NCBI RefSeq assembly: GCF_000802235.1
Contig: NZ_JTDL01000109.1
Coordinates: forward strand, 50,147-114,146
Length of the DNA stretch: 64,000 bases
Origin: Sinomonas humi
GTDB lineage: Bacteria; Actinomycetota; Actinomycetes; Actinomycetales; Micrococcaceae
Direction of reading: 5' to 3'
The notes under the pieces were generated by a model that was given only the letters and a program-made list of their open reading frames with translations, had not been told where the DNA came from and did not search any database. Positions 8,728-18,286 of this stretch are shown in pieces. The position numbers and the translations under genes are program-made. Each line of letters begins with the position of its first letter. The stretch's first letter is position 1.

Positions 8728-8997
8728 CTAGGCCCAGTGGGCTCCGAGGATCTCCTCGATCATCCTGCTCCGCGATTCAGGGAGCGTACCGCTGCGCTCG
8801 GCCGCCCTCTGCGCTTCGAGCCAAGCTCCGAGCCACGACTCGGAGGCTTCCTCTGCATTCCATTCGGGAACGCGGTCGTGCCTTTCGTGGAAGTCGGCCA
8901 GAGCGTGGAGGATCCTTGCGAACTGGTCCTCCGGCTGCTTCGGCTCGGGGAGTCCTGTGATCTCCCTCGCCATCCTCTGCCGCATCACTTCGTCCAT
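8728..8997 (-). CDS. Small protein with helicase-associated-domain-like pattern
   Basis: An 89-residue protein. Residues ~24-88 follow the repeat seen in helicase-associated (HA) domains: a Phe-x3-His stretch (FHERHDRVP), then SWLGAWLEAQRAAERSGTL and a closing helix with an Arg. A strong GGGGGAG lies just before the ATG at 8997. HA domains occur alone or in arrays in actinobacteria and may bind nucleic acid; the role is unknown. It follows the BTAD gene and a 57-residue gene on the same strand and may be co-transcribed. Confidence 0.65.
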   Translation of the reverse strand: MDEVMRQRMAREITGLPEPKQPEDQFARILHALADFHERHDRVPEWNAEEASESWLGAWLEAQRAAERSGTLPESRSRMIEEILGAHWA

Positions 8998-9039
8998 TTG
9001 TCTCCCCCATCCCGAGCCGCTGTTGAGGTGAAGCGGCGC

Positions 9040-9213
9040 TCATTCGCTCCCTGAGGCCGGGTCCTCGACCCGCGTGGGTTCGGTTCCGGCTGAATGGCGG
9101 GGGTGCTGGCCCCAGCGGCGGAAGAACCTCATGCATCCTGTCCACCAGGTTCTGCGGCCACCGTGCCGAGAGAACCGAGCGGTTTCGAACCCTTCACCGT
9201 TGTCGAGGGCCAT
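9040..9213 (-). CDS. Small basic protein of unknown function (57 aa)
   Basis: A 57-residue frame starting two bases after the stop of the BTAD regulator, with AGAAGGAGG about 10 bp before its ATG. The protein is basic and aromatic in the middle (RRTWWTGCMRFFRRWGQ) with a hydrophilic C-terminus. No family recognised. The good ribosome-binding site and tight spacing are the only support; it may be a translated small gene of the regulator's operon. Confidence 0.45.
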   Translation of the reverse strand: MALDNGEGFETARFSRHGGRRTWWTGCMRFFRRWGQHPRHSAGTEPTRVEDPASGSE

Positions 9214-9215
9214 GT

Positions 9216-9983
9216 TCAACTGCCTCCTTCTGTTGTTGCGCCGCTTGCGTGGGTAGCAGCGGTGAGCGGACGACGACGGCCGCCCCCGCCGTACGTTTCC
9301 GTCGCCAGGCCGAGTGCCCCGGTAAGGGCTGGGCTCGGCTCGGCCCCTGTCTGCTTCAGGAGCCGGTGGCGGAAGTCCTCGTGGACGTAGAAGGCCTCGT
9401 GCAGGTTGCCGCCGAGGATGAGCGCTCGGATCAGGAGGGCGTGGGAAGACTCGCGCAGGGGCGCGATCGCTGCCGAGCTTCGTGCGGCGGCGGCGGCCGT
9501 TGCCGCGTCGTCGAACTGCAGGCTGCAGCGGGCGATCGCTTCGAGAGTGGCGAGGCGAAAGAGCCGCACCAGCTCGCGGTAATGCAGGGTCCAGCCTTCG
9601 GCCCACCCGGGGAGGAGCTCGGCGTCCCTGAGTTCGCCGATGAGTTCAGGAGCTGCGTGGACTATCGCGTTCGGGCCGTCGGCGGCCCGCAGCAGTTCGG
9701 TGAGGTCCACCCCGACCTCGGGCGCGAGGGCGAGCAGTTCCTCGCTGTCGTCCAGGAGTCCTGGCATGCCGTGCTGGACCCTGGACACCTCTGCCCTGAG
9801 CCGTTCCATGGAGTCTTCCGGCGCCCGCCCCGGCAGGAGAAGCTGCGCGACTGCTTCGAAGGAGGCTGGCCCGGCAAGGGTTACGCCGGCGACCAAGCGC
9901 CTCCTGAACCCACCGATGGGGACCGGTGCACCATCGCACACGAGTTCCCAGCGCCGCAGCAGCTGGACCTCCCATTTCGACAC
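9216..9983 (-). CDS. BTAD-domain (SARP-like) transcriptional regulator
   Basis: A ~255-residue protein. Residues ~1-85 resemble a short degenerate winged-helix domain (WEVQLLRRWELVCDGAPV, then FEAVAQLLLPGRAPEDSMERLRAEVSRV split across it). Residues ~95-235 match the bacterial transcriptional activator domain, an all-helical TPR-like unit with HYRELVRLFRLATLEAIAR and SHALLIRALILGGNLHEAF. SARP proteins activate secondary-metabolite or lifestyle genes in actinobacteria; no biosynthetic cluster is adjacent. The GTG at 9983 is preceded by AGGGG at good distance; GTG at 9989 is an alternative. Effector and targets are unknown. Confidence 0.72.
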   Translation of the reverse strand: MSKWEVQLLRRWELVCDGAPVPIGGFRRRLVAGVTLAGPASFEAVAQLLLPGRAPEDSMERLRAEVSRVQHGMPGLLDDSEELLALAPEVGVDLTELLRAADGPNAIVHAAPELIGELRDAELLPGWAEGWTLHYRELVRLFRLATLEAIARCSLQFDDAATAAAAARSSAAIAPLRESSHALLIRALILGGNLHEAFYVHEDFRHRLLKQTGAEPSPALTGALGLATETYGGGGRRRPLTAATHASGATTEGGS

Positions 9984-10277
9984 ACTCACACCCCTGTACC
10001 GGCGTTGACCGCCCCAATCCCTGTCAAGGGCCGCGATAGCGGCCCACAATCCAGTACAGACCAGACCGTTCCTTCTGTCCCGAGTGGTGGCTACGCGTCC
10101 TTATTTGAGGGCCACTCAGGCTGTGCGGGCCCGGGTACTCAGGAGAGGAGTGCGGAACACGGGCGGCTACTCGAAATAGGGGCGGACGACGGCGGATGCG
10201 CACCTTCCTCGGGGAAGAGCACCGGGTGTGCCGCGAACGTGAGCAAAGCGTCCATGAGACGGAGGCAAAGAAAAGAA

Positions 10278-10301
10278 CCCCGCGATCCGTAGATCGCGGG
10301 G
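10278..10301 (-). terminator. Intrinsic terminator of the exported protein gene
   Basis: CCCCGCGATC, a 4-nt loop and GATCGCGGGG form a perfect 10-bp stem. Read leftward it is followed by a T-rich tail (TTCTTTTCTT), a textbook rho-independent terminator for the gene ending at 10353. Confidence 0.9.
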
Positions 10302-10352
10302 CTCCTCTTGATGCGGCAACCCGATGGCCTGGCGCCTAGCTGGCTGTAGGGC

Positions 10353-10922
10353 TTACAGGCCGGCGAGAAGGTTGTTGAGGACCTGGGTTAAGCCTGGGAG
10401 GCCATGCCCGTTGTCCAGCAAGCCAGCGACACTGCACAGCAGATTGCCGAGAAGGTTCCCCGGCCCGGGCTGTGCGGTGATGTTGAGGTTCACCTGGTTC
10501 AGATCGACAACGAGGCCGAGCAGATCGAGGTGAAGCGGCCCGAGAGTCAGGCTCAACACGTTACACGCGCCGCTGGTGGAAGCGTTCGTGACTGTTGAGG
10601 TGACCGGGGAGTTGACGATGTTCGTCACCGCTCCAGAAGCTGAGGTCAGCGTTCCATTGAAGAGACCCTGGACAACCAGCTGCCCGTTCTGGTTGAGGAA
10701 GTGAGTGGGCGTGAACGTGCCCGCCAAGGTGCTGCCGTCGGAGAGGACCTGGTTGATCGTCACGGGAGCAATAGTGGCGGGTGCCGTCTGGGCAGCGCTC
10801 GAGACGGAAGGAGCCGTGACCGATGCAGGTTCCGCAGCGTTGGATGCTGCTGCAGCCGAAACCATGAACGCCCCCGAGAGCGCGACGGTCAGGACGGGTG
10901 CGAGAAACTTCGTCTTCTTCAT
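10353..10922 (-). CDS. Exported protein of unknown function
   Basis: A 189-residue protein with a clear Sec signal peptide: basic start MKKTKF, hydrophobic core to about residue 25 and an Ala-x-Ala site (AAAASNAA). The mature part is Thr/Ser/Val-rich with two cysteines (GACNVL and LLCSVAG) and a C-terminus of Leu/Asn repeats (LLGNLLC, VLNNLLAGL). This layout is common among small secreted actinobacterial proteins of unknown role. It is monocistronic: a terminator follows and a purine-rich AGGTAG lies upstream of its ATG. Confidence 0.8.
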   Translation of the reverse strand: MKKTKFLAPVLTVALSGAFMVSAAAASNAAEPASVTAPSVSSAAQTAPATIAPVTINQVLSDGSTLAGTFTPTHFLNQNGQLVVQGLFNGTLTSASGAVTNIVNSPVTSTVTNASTSGACNVLSLTLGPLHLDLLGLVVDLNQVNLNITAQPGPGNLLGNLLCSVAGLLDNGHGLPGLTQVLNNLLAGL

Positions 10923-11135
10923 CTTGGATCTACCTCCAATAGATCAGCCGGAAAACGGCCGCAAGCCGCTGTCCGGGCTCAATCTGAGCTGCGGGGCTCT
11001 CCCGCATTGCAGGCCGATACCCTCGCTCGAGAGGCCGTAATCACATCTGCGACCTGAGTGATGGAGGGGTAGACAAGGATCGAGAATGTCCTTCATCATG
11101 CCGCGCAAGACTGCGACAGAGGGCGGCTTGCGCTC

Positions 11136-12260
11136 TTACGAGGCGAGAAGTGAGAGCACTCCGCTCGCAAAGTTTTCAATCATCCCATCCAGCCGCGGGT
11201 ATTCGCGCGGCAGAGACCTCGGCTCGGACTTGCTCTCGCTGAGGATGAGATCGGCGTACGCCTGCGGCGAGTCTTCGCTCTGCAGAAGCGACTCCCCCAG
11301 CTCGAGGTACTCAGATTCGGGGGCATGGTATGGCCAAGTTGTCGAGAGGACAGGCAGCCCGAGCGCCAAGGCATCGACGGCGATCAGGCCGATTCGCCCC
11401 GGCATGAGGATGGCGCGCGACTTGCGGCCCAAGGCAGCCTTGATCCGCGCGTCGGCGTAGCCAACAAGGCTGACTTGCCCTCTCTCGGACGCCCGGCTCA
11501 GAAGGGACTCTTCCTCGCCGCGCCCCGCTACGAGGAGCCGAATAGCGGGATCCTGATCCCAAACTCGGTCTAAAGCGTCCGCGAGGAATCCAATGCGTTT
11601 GCTCGCGTCGAGCCCCCCAATAAAGGCATACGTCTTTCGCCGATCGATCTCCCCGGTGGACGCGAGGAGCTCCGCGGCCTCGTGATCGTCGACGCCTGCG
11701 ACCGCGTCATCGAGGGCAGTTGTGTCGATCGTGTTCATCACCGTGGTAACCCGGCGGGGATCGGCACCGAGTTCAACCGCGAGGCGAGCCCCGCCAGGCG
11801 TGTAGGCGAAGACCTGTAGCGCTTTGCGCACCTGCCAGCGTTCCACGAGGGCGTCCAACGGATTCGGGTCGCCGACATAGGAGCCGATGTGCCCCCACAC
11901 TCCGACCTTGATGTTCCGGAACGTCGAGAGGGCGAGAGCGAGATTCGTGTCCAGCGACGAACCGAGGTGACCGACGACGACGGCGTCGCACCCTTTCCAG
12001 AAGCTGTAGGCAGTTCCGAGGCGAACAGTTCGTCTGCCCAAGGGAATCTGCCGCTGGCTGAAGTGCTCGACCCAAGGAAGATCGGCCGCATCGTTCCGCC
12101 CCGACTGGGAGCCGTCCGGGTCGTCGGCAATGATGGTGAGATCGATTCCGTGCTCATCGAGCCGTGCTCGTAGACCTTCGAAGAAGGCGACCCGGTAGGT
12201 CGGAACGTAAGGCTGAACGATCGCAACCTTTGCCCGCAGCTTGTTGTCAGCTTGCCCCAT
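11136..12260 (-). CDS. GT4-type glycosyltransferase
   Basis: A 374-residue GT-B glycosyltransferase. The N-terminal domain starts KVAIVQPYVPTYRVAFFEGL; the C-terminal nucleotide-sugar domain shows FIGGLDASKRIGFLADAL and the acceptor/donor region around GRIGLIAVDALALGLPVLSTTWPYHAPE. The usual E-x7-E motif is altered. It likely adds a sugar to the exopolysaccharide repeat unit or another surface glycan at the cytoplasmic membrane. The ATG at 12260 lies 5 bp after the ugd stop on the same strand, so the two are co-transcribed and the UDP-glucuronate made by Ugd could be its donor (inference). The frame is open upstream into ugd. Confidence 0.85.
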   Translation of the reverse strand: MGQADNKLRAKVAIVQPYVPTYRVAFFEGLRARLDEHGIDLTIIADDPDGSQSGRNDAADLPWVEHFSQRQIPLGRRTVRLGTAYSFWKGCDAVVVGHLGSSLDTNLALALSTFRNIKVGVWGHIGSYVGDPNPLDALVERWQVRKALQVFAYTPGGARLAVELGADPRRVTTVMNTIDTTALDDAVAGVDDHEAAELLASTGEIDRRKTYAFIGGLDASKRIGFLADALDRVWDQDPAIRLLVAGRGEEESLLSRASERGQVSLVGYADARIKAALGRKSRAILMPGRIGLIAVDALALGLPVLSTTWPYHAPESEYLELGESLLQSEDSPQAYADLILSESKSEPRSLPREYPRLDGMIENFASGVLSLLAS

Positions 12261-12265
12261 ACGGA

Positions 12266-13612
12266 TCAGACGCCCAGGGATGCGTAGTCGAAGACCGGAG
12301 CGTGCTTGCGGCCGAGCGCTGCAAATTCCCAGCCTGCCGAATTCCACCGATCACCCGAAAACACGTTGCGCGCGTCCACAATCTTCCTGGCGGGTGTAAG
12401 GAGGGCAAGGCTTTCAGGGCTCATGCTCTTGAACTCATCCCATTCTGTCAGGACCAGAATCAGGTCCGCATCGGCGACGGCGGCCGCCAGACTCTCCTCA
12501 TAGCGGAGACGCGGGAAACGGCGTGCGGCGTTGAAGTTCGCCTTGGGATCGTAGACCGCGACCTCCGCTCCCGCGTCGAAGAGGCGGACAGCGACATCGA
12601 GGGCGGGGGAATCGCGCACATCGTCGCTGTTGGGCTTAAAGGCTGCGCCTAGAGCAGCCACCTTCTTCCCCCGGAGTTCGCCGAGCATAGCGGTTGCAAG
12701 AAAGACGGCGCGCTCCCGCCGCCGCAGGTTGATGTCCTCGACCTCGGAGAGGAATCGCATGCTGCGCTCGTGGCCCAGTTCGCTCGCTCTCGCTTGAAGA
12801 GCACGGATGTCCTTCGGGAGGCAGCCCCCACCGAAGCCGAGACCTGCCCGGAGAAACTTGGGCCCGATCCGTTCGTCGAGGCCGAGCCCAGCGGCAAGCG
12901 TCTGAATGTCCCCGCCAACGGTCTCCGTAATTTCGGACAGTGCGTTGATGAAGCTGATCTTGGTAGCCAGGAAGGCATTTGCCGCGACCTTGACGAGTTC
13001 TGCAGTCTCGAAGTCCGTCACGATGAAGGGGACGCCCTGTTCCTCTGCTGCCGAATAGACGGCCTTCAACGTCCTCTCGTGAGCAGCGTCCTCTACGCCC
13101 ACCACAATTCGGTCTGGGTGCAGAGTGTCCTGCACGGCGAAGCCTTCTCGCAAGAACTCCGGATTCCACGCGAGGCCGATCTCAACGCTCGGGTCCTGAT
13201 GGCGGCGGAGCACCTCCCGGAGGCGCTGGGTGGTTCCGACAGGCACCGTCGACTTACCGACGATCAAGGCGTCGCGTGTGATCGTTTCCGCCAAAGACCG
13301 AACCGCGGCCTCAACGAAACTCGTATCGGCCGAACCTTCACCCTGACGTTGGGGCGTTCCGACGCCGAGGAAGTGCACCTCGGCCCACGCTCCTACCTCT
13401 TCGTATGACGTCGTGAATCGGAGGCGGCCCGTACCGACGTGGCGGTTCAGAAGTTCGGCCAGCCCGGGTTCGAAGAAGGGAAGTTCACCAGCCGCAAGGG
13501 ACTCGATTTTAAGCGGGTCGGTATCGAGGCCGACAACGTCGTGCCCTAGTTCAGCCAGACAGGCAGCGTGGGTTGCGCCCAAATAGCCTGTACCGATGAC
13601 GCTGATCTTCAT
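12266..13612 (-). CDS. ugd: UDP-glucose 6-dehydrogenase
   Basis: A 448-residue enzyme that oxidises UDP-glucose twice with NAD+ to UDP-glucuronate, an exopolysaccharide precursor. It starts with the Rossmann loop GTGYLGATHAACLAELGH, has the catalytic cysteine at Cys264 in GFGGGCLPKD, and the C-terminal UDP-binding domain with GAAFKPNSDDVRDSPA. Length is normal for the family. A TTTGACA-n15-TGTCAAA inverted repeat lies just upstream. The downstream glycosyltransferase follows after 5 bp. Confidence 0.95.
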   Translation of the reverse strand: MKISVIGTGYLGATHAACLAELGHDVVGLDTDPLKIESLAAGELPFFEPGLAELLNRHVGTGRLRFTTSYEEVGAWAEVHFLGVGTPQRQGEGSADTSFVEAAVRSLAETITRDALIVGKSTVPVGTTQRLREVLRRHQDPSVEIGLAWNPEFLREGFAVQDTLHPDRIVVGVEDAAHERTLKAVYSAAEEQGVPFIVTDFETAELVKVAANAFLATKISFINALSEITETVGGDIQTLAAGLGLDERIGPKFLRAGLGFGGGCLPKDIRALQARASELGHERSMRFLSEVEDINLRRRERAVFLATAMLGELRGKKVAALGAAFKPNSDDVRDSPALDVAVRLFDAGAEVAVYDPKANFNAARRFPRLRYEESLAAAVADADLILVLTEWDEFKSMSPESLALLTPARKIVDARNVFSGDRWNSAGWEFAALGRKHAPVFDYASLGV

Positions 13613-13638
13613 GGATCCCCCAAACCAAGCACGGAGCC

Positions 13639-13667
13639 TTTGACAAGTTAGTCATGAGACTGTCAAA
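13639..13667 (-). promoter_or_regulatory. Inverted repeat upstream of ugd
   Basis: TTTGACA (13639) and TGTCAAA (13661) form a perfect 7-bp inverted repeat with a 15-bp spacer, ending ~27 bp before the ugd start. On the minus strand one half reads TTGACA like a -35 element, but no good -10 follows at 17 bp. It may be a regulator site or chance. Confidence 0.3.
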
Positions 13668-13710
13668 AACAGCCCACTACCGCACTTTCAAAACAAGCGA
13701 TTTTTAAAAC

Positions 13711-13728
13711 GGCTTCCTTCTGGAAGCC
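13711..13728 (-). terminator. Second terminator hairpin of the wall-protein transcript
   Basis: GGCTTCC-TTCT-GGAAGCC forms a 7-bp stem. Read leftward it is followed by GTTTTAAAAATCG, a short T-run. It backs up the stronger hairpin at 13745. Confidence 0.6.
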
Positions 13729-13744
13729 TTACTGCCAATTCAGG

Positions 13745-13781
13745 CCAACGGCCCGGAGCTCGATGAGCTCCGGGCCGTTGG
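13745..13781 (-). terminator. Strong hairpin terminator of the wall-protein gene
   Basis: A perfect 16-17-bp GC-rich stem (CAACGGCCCGGAGCTC and its complement) around a 3-nt loop lies just after the stop of the LAxTG protein gene. With the second hairpin it insulates ugd from the upstream arm. Confidence 0.85.
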
Positions 13782-13793
13782 AAGACGCTCTAC

Positions 13794-14378
13794 TTAGGCG
13801 CTGTGACGCTGGCGGCGAACGAAGGTCAGCGTACCGACGATCGCGACGCCGAGGACCAGCGCGCCGGCCCCGATCCAGATCATGAGCATCGGCAGGGTCG
13901 CGCCGGTGTTGGCGAGGTTGCTGCCGGTGTTGGCGAGGTTTCCACTCGTGTTGGCGGTCGTACCGGTGTTCGCAACAGTTCCGCTAACCGCCGGAACGAT
14001 CGTGATCGAAGCGGTTCCGACATTGCCCGAGGTGAGGCCCGTTGCGGTCAGGGTGTAGGTGCCCGAGGCGTTGGTCGGGAACGTGACGTTCACCGAGAGA
14101 GCGCCGGTGGAGGACGCCTGCTTGGTGAAGGAAGTCAGGACAGCGGCCTTGACCACCGAGAGGGTCACAGGCGTGTTGCCGCTGACCGAAACAGCGACCG
14201 ACTCGTTCGGCGCGAAGGAGCCGGCAGCAAAGTTCACGGTCACCGTCCCGCCAGGCACCGCGTCGCCGGTCACGGTGACGTTGTTGTTCGGGACATAGCC
14301 GGCCGCGTTCGCAGCGCTAGGCACGGCAACGAGGGCAAGGATGGCAAAGGACAGTACTGCGAGGGCTTTTTTCAACAT
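13794..14378 (-). CDS. Sortase-anchored cell-wall protein with tandem LAxTG motifs
   Basis: A 194-residue secreted protein. Residues 1-26 are a signal peptide ending ANA-AG. The middle (~30-130) looks like a beta-sandwich (SITIVP at its end). The C-terminus has VANTG (135-139), LANTG (148-152) and LANTG (155-159), then a membrane helix (~163-187) and the basic tail RRQRHSA. This is the cell-wall sorting signal in its LAxTG form, the motif known for class E sortases; such a sortase lies at 31693-32481. The repeat of the motif is unusual. It lies in the leftward surface-glycan arm and ends at tandem terminators. The function of the displayed domain is unknown. Confidence 0.85.
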   Translation of the reverse strand: MLKKALAVLSFAILALVAVPSAANAAGYVPNNNVTVTGDAVPGGTVTVNFAAGSFAPNESVAVSVSGNTPVTLSVVKAAVLTSFTKQASSTGALSVNVTFPTNASGTYTLTATGLTSGNVGTASITIVPAVSGTVANTGTTANTSGNLANTGSNLANTGATLPMLMIWIGAGALVLGVAIVGTLTFVRRQRHSA

Positions 14379-14455
14379 GGAAAGATCCCCAGTCTTTGAA
14401 TTGATAGTCGAATATCGGGTCTACGACAGCCCCCGAGTAGATGTCTACTGCGACG

Positions 14456-16282
14456 TTAGCGTACTACATCCTGACACGAAAGTGACAAGTCGGAAATCAG
14501 CGGATTGTTAACAGTCGGTGTCGATACTATGTCGGGCTTGGCCTCGGCATTGGGTGTGCCGAGGAATTGAAACGTCAACGTCGCACTCTGGCCTGGTGAA
14601 AGGACCGGAGCCGTCTGCGCCACCGGATACCCAGAGTCCATATCCCTGTGAACGTTGAGCGGATTGCCGTTCTGGGACGAGGACAGATAGATGGCTGAAG
14701 GGGGGGCGTATACATTCACCTGCGTCTTGATGTCGCCCGGTTGTACGCCGTAGGCGCCGCCTCCGGTCACGTACTCAGGAAGCGAAGAGGCTGCGTCGGG
14801 CGGAGCCGCGTTGGTCAGAGTCACCTCGATCTTCCAAGTCGGTCTTCCGTCGGCGCGGCACATAACTCCGCCAACCTTGTAGGACTCGCGGAGGTAGTAG
14901 TCCATCTTGGCGCCGGTTGCGTCGTTGAGATAGACGCCGAAAACGCCATGGGAAGGTGTCTGCGGCGGGAGCACACCGGAAAGGTCTCCGGCCTGAATCG
15001 CGTCCTGCTCCTTTTGATTGGGACTCCAGACGAGCAGGCGATGCTCTGAAGCAGACTGGTTGAGCGCATCGAGCATGGGCTTGGGCTGGAATCCGCCAGC
15101 CGCGACTTTCGCGAAGACCGCGGCTGCCGCCGAGGAGAAGAAATCGTCCTTCTGCTGCACGGCGCTGTACTTCGTATAGGCGTCGCTCAGAAGCAGTTTG
15201 ACGGCATTGCCGCTGTCCATGGTTTCACCGGACGGAAGATGCACTGGGCCGGTGGCCTTGAGGATGTAGCTCAGCGCGATAGGGTCCAACGAGATGACCC
15301 CATCCGCCTGGTCCCCGAAGTGCTGCTTCCACATGTCAGTCGCAAGCCTGGCAGTCAACGGAAACTGCGGCGCGAGATTCACGTCTTGAAAATATTGGCC
15401 GACGATTGGCCCGTAGAGGCCCTTCGTCTGGTCAGCGAGAGGAAGCACGGGCTGGGGGAACTGCTCGATGTCTTTTGCCTCAGCCTGCCGGCCCAACGTG
15501 ATGTGACCGTGGTCGACTCGGATCTCGGCAGCGGCACCAGGAATGCCTCCTGTCGCACGCAGCTCCGCACTGTTTTGAAACAGCACGAGGTACGTCCTCG
15601 GTCCGCTATCCCCCAGCATCGGCGGGAGCATGCTGGTGGCGGTGTCCGCCGTGGAGATCTGCTGAGCTGCCTGCCCGAGCACAGCCTTGAACTTGTCGAT
15701 GCCATCAGTCAGCTGTGGCAGTGCGCCGAAGCCCGGCGTCAAGGCGTTTACCTCTGAATAGGCGTTCTGCACCACGCCGTTCGCTTGAACGACGGCGGGG
15801 CGTGCGGCGGTGAGCGCCTCAAGATCCATGACCCCGTGCGCCGGTTTGATGGTCGAGGGGCTGATGCTGGCCGCGACGTCAGAAAGGGGCAGCACAGCAC
15901 CGTGGGCAACGTTGCTCAGGATTCCCGTGAGCTGGTTGATGGTCGAGAAGTTGGTGCCGAGAACTGGAATCAAACCAGCCGCCTGCCACACCGGGTCGTT
16001 CACATAACCACGGGCAGCGTCGACGTGGGAGGTGAGCTGCTTCGCACTGTCACGAGCTTGTGTCGTCTGCCCCGCCACGATTTCGGTCTGGACGGCCTTG
16101 GCGAGCTGCTCGGACTGGGTGATTTCCCGCTGCGCTAGGTAGCCGCGAACCCCGAGCCATATTGAACAGGCCACAAGCAACAGCAGGAGCGCACCCGAGG
16201 CAAGGAGCCAGGCCCGCCTGCGGCGACGCGGCCGGGACGCAGCCCGACGGTGCCTCGTAGGCGCGTCTGGTCCGAGGCTCAC
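14456..16282 (-). CDS. DUF4012-domain membrane-anchored protein
   Basis: A 608-residue protein: an Arg-rich cytoplasmic start (RRRRRAW), one transmembrane helix at about residues 24-45, then a large extracellular domain. Segments such as [39 protein letters not shown] and [10 protein letters not shown] are the hallmarks of the DUF4012 family, found in exopolysaccharide and cell-envelope loci of actinobacteria. The biochemical role is unknown. The GTG start at 16282 overlaps the fcl stop as GTGA, so it is translated from the gmd-fcl message, which suggests a job tied to fucose-containing polymer assembly. Confidence 0.85.
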   Translation of the reverse strand: MSLGPDAPTRHRRAASRPRRRRRAWLLASGALLLLLVACSIWLGVRGYLAQREITQSEQLAKAVQTEIVAGQTTQARDSAKQLTSHVDAARGYVNDPVWQAAGLIPVLGTNFSTINQLTGILSNVAHGAVLPLSDVAASISPSTIKPAHGVMDLEALTAARPAVVQANGVVQNAYSEVNALTPGFGALPQLTDGIDKFKAVLGQAAQQISTADTATSMLPPMLGDSGPRTYLVLFQNSAELRATGGIPGAAAEIRVDHGHITLGRQAEAKDIEQFPQPVLPLADQTKGLYGPIVGQYFQDVNLAPQFPLTARLATDMWKQHFGDQADGVISLDPIALSYILKATGPVHLPSGETMDSGNAVKLLLSDAYTKYSAVQQKDDFFSSAAAAVFAKVAAGGFQPKPMLDALNQSASEHRLLVWSPNQKEQDAIQAGDLSGVLPPQTPSHGVFGVYLNDATGAKMDYYLRESYKVGGVMCRADGRPTWKIEVTLTNAAPPDAASSLPEYVTGGGAYGVQPGDIKTQVNVYAPPSAIYLSSSQNGNPLNVHRDMDSGYPVAQTAPVLSPGQSATLTFQFLGTPNAEAKPDIVSTPTVNNPLISDLSLSCQDVVR

Positions 16283-17253
16283 TGCCGGAAGTCCTCCGCG
16301 TGCTCGCGAAACCACTCAACAGTCGACTTCAGGCCTTGTTCAAGATTGATGGTGGGAAACCATCCCGTCCCGTTGAGCTTCGAGACGTCCAAGAGCTTCT
16401 GCGGAGTGCCATCAGGCTTGCTGGCGTCCCATTCAGAGGTGCCTTCGTAGCCTACGGTCGCAGCGATTGCTTCCGCGAGTTCTTTGATGGTGACGTCGGT
16501 GCCTGTCCCCACGTTCACGTGCTGCGCGCCGTCGTAATTCTCCATGAGGTGGAGCAGCGCGGACGCGAGATCGTCGACGTGCAGGAATTCCCGCCGGGGG
16601 CTGCCTGTCCCCCAATTCGTCACACTTTCGACTCCATCAAGGCGTGCTTCCTCATATCGCCGGATCATCGCTGGCAACACGTGAGATCCGAGGCGGGAAA
16701 AGTTGTCGCCGGGGCCGTAGAGGTTGGTCGGCATCGCCGAAATCCAAGGAAGTCCGTGCTGCCGCCGCACCGCCTGCACGTTCAGGATGCCTGCGATCTT
16801 GGCTATGGCGTAGGCGTCGTTGGTCGGCTCAAGGTCACCTTGGAGCAGCGCGGACTCGCTGATGGGCTGCGCAGCGAACTTCGGATAGATGCAGGAGGAG
16901 CCCAGGAACAGGAGTCGGCGCACGCCAAACCGCACCGCCGCGTCCATGACGTTGACCTGGATCTGCAGGTTCTCGCTGAGAAAGTCCGCCGGATAGGTGT
17001 TGTTCGCGAGAATTCCGCCGACTTTAGCCGCCGCGAGAAACACGTACTCCGGTTTCTCCTGCTCGAAGAATTCAAAGACGGCAGCGCGGTCCTTGAGGTC
17101 CAGCTCTGCCGATGTCCTTCTAACGAGCCTCGAGAAGCCCTCCGCCTCGAGCTTCCGCCAGATGGCAGAACCCGCGAGTCCGCGGTGCCCCGCGACGTAA
17201 ACTGGCGCCTCCCGGTCTAGCGGCGCGGGCGCGAAGTTGAGTTCAGCGGGCAC
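16279..17253 (-). CDS. fcl: GDP-L-fucose synthase
   Basis: A 324-residue epimerase/reductase of the extended SDR family that turns GDP-4-keto-6-deoxy-D-mannose into GDP-L-fucose with NADPH. Visible are the cofactor loop [10 protein letters not shown], the [11 protein letters not shown] segment with the catalytic Ser, the Tyr-x3-Lys pair in YAIAK, and the family region [12 protein letters not shown]. The first 14 residues are an extra N-terminal tail; a start nearer VYVAGHRG is possible. It overlaps gmd upstream by 11 bp and the DUF4012 gene downstream by 4 bp. Confidence 0.93.
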   Translation of the reverse strand: MPAELNFAPAPLDREAPVYVAGHRGLAGSAIWRKLEAEGFSRLVRRTSAELDLKDRAAVFEFFEQEKPEYVFLAAAKVGGILANNTYPADFLSENLQIQVNVMDAAVRFGVRRLLFLGSSCIYPKFAAQPISESALLQGDLEPTNDAYAIAKIAGILNVQAVRRQHGLPWISAMPTNLYGPGDNFSRLGSHVLPAMIRRYEEARLDGVESVTNWGTGSPRREFLHVDDLASALLHLMENYDGAQHVNVGTGTDVTIKELAEAIAATVGYEGTSEWDASKPDGTPQKLLDVSKLNGTGWFPTINLEQGLKSTVEWFREHAEDFRQ

Positions 17254-18286
17254 CGGCCGTCGCTCCCCAGCTCGCGAGTTCTACTGAGTCAATCCAAGTT
17301 CCATGGGGGAACTTGAGGGCCTCGAGGTCTGCGTCCACCATCAGACGTGCCAGCTCGTCCGGGCCGACCGAAGGCTCCCAGCCCAGCTTCTCGCGCGCCT
17401 TGCTCGCGTCACCGATGAGGGCATCAACCTCAGACGGACGCAGGTACCGCTCGTCGAAGCGAACGTAATCCTGCCAATCCAAATCGACGTGTTGGAATGC
17501 CACGTCGAGGAAGTCGCGGACGGTTCTGCTCTGGCCCGTCGCTAGGACAAAGTCCTCCGGCTCGTCGGCCTGGAGCATCCGCCACATGCCCTCCACATAC
17601 TCAGCGGCGTAGCCCCAGTCGCGGACTGCGTCGAGATTGCCGAGGTAAAGGTGATCTTGAATCCCGGCCTTGATCGCAGCAGCGGCTCGGGTGATCTTTC
17701 GGGTCACGAAGGTCTCGCCGCGCCGGGGAGACTCGTGGTTGAACAGGATGCCGTTCACCGCGAACATGCCGTAGGCCTCGCGATAGTTCCGCGTGATCCA
17801 GTAGCTGTAGACCTTGGCCGCACCGTATGGCGAGCGCGGGTGAAACGGCGTGGCTTCATCTTGGGGCGGCGGTGCGGCGCCGAACATTTCGGACGACGAC
17901 GCCTGATAGAAGCGGGTGTGAATTCCAGAGAGACGAACCGCTTCGAGCATGCGGACGGAGCCGATGCCGGTCGTATCTCCGGTGTGCTCCGGCTCATCGA
18001 ACGAGACCCGGACGTGTGATTGAGCGGCGAGGTTGTAGACCTCGTCGGGGCGCAGGTTGGCCAGCAGGCTCACGAGTCGGCCGCCGTCGCTCAGGTCTCC
18101 GTAGTGGAGGAAGAGGCGCGCGTCGCTTTCGTGCGGGTCCACGTAGAGGTGGTCAATGCGAGAGGTGTTGAAGGTCGAGCTCCGGCGAATGAGCCCGTGT
18201 ACTTCGTAGCCCTTCGAGAGCAGAAGCTCTGCAAGATAGGAGCCGTCCTGACCGGTGATCCCGGTGATGAACGCCTTCTTTGTCAC
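17243..18286 (-). CDS. gmd: GDP-mannose 4,6-dehydratase
   Basis: A 347-residue SDR enzyme that converts GDP-mannose to GDP-4-keto-6-deoxymannose. It begins with [23 protein letters not shown] split over the usual NADP loop, has [13 protein letters not shown], the SSSEMFG segment and the Tyr-Lys pair in SPYGAAKVY, and [17 protein letters not shown] that binds the sugar nucleotide. First gene of the leftward arm; its start faces the acetyltransferase gene across ~270 bp, so the two arms of the exopolysaccharide locus share this divergent control region. Confidence 0.95.
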   Translation of the reverse strand: MTKKAFITGITGQDGSYLAELLLSKGYEVHGLIRRSSTFNTSRIDHLYVDPHESDARLFLHYGDLSDGGRLVSLLANLRPDEVYNLAAQSHVRVSFDEPEHTGDTTGIGSVRMLEAVRLSGIHTRFYQASSSEMFGAAPPPQDEATPFHPRSPYGAAKVYSYWITRNYREAYGMFAVNGILFNHESPRRGETFVTRKITRAAAAIKAGIQDHLYLGNLDAVRDWGYAAEYVEGMWRMLQADEPEDFVLATGQSRTVRDFLDVAFQHVDLDWQDYVRFDERYLRPSEVDALIGDASKAREKLGWEPSVGPDELARLMVDADLEALKFPHGTWIDSVELASWGATAGAR

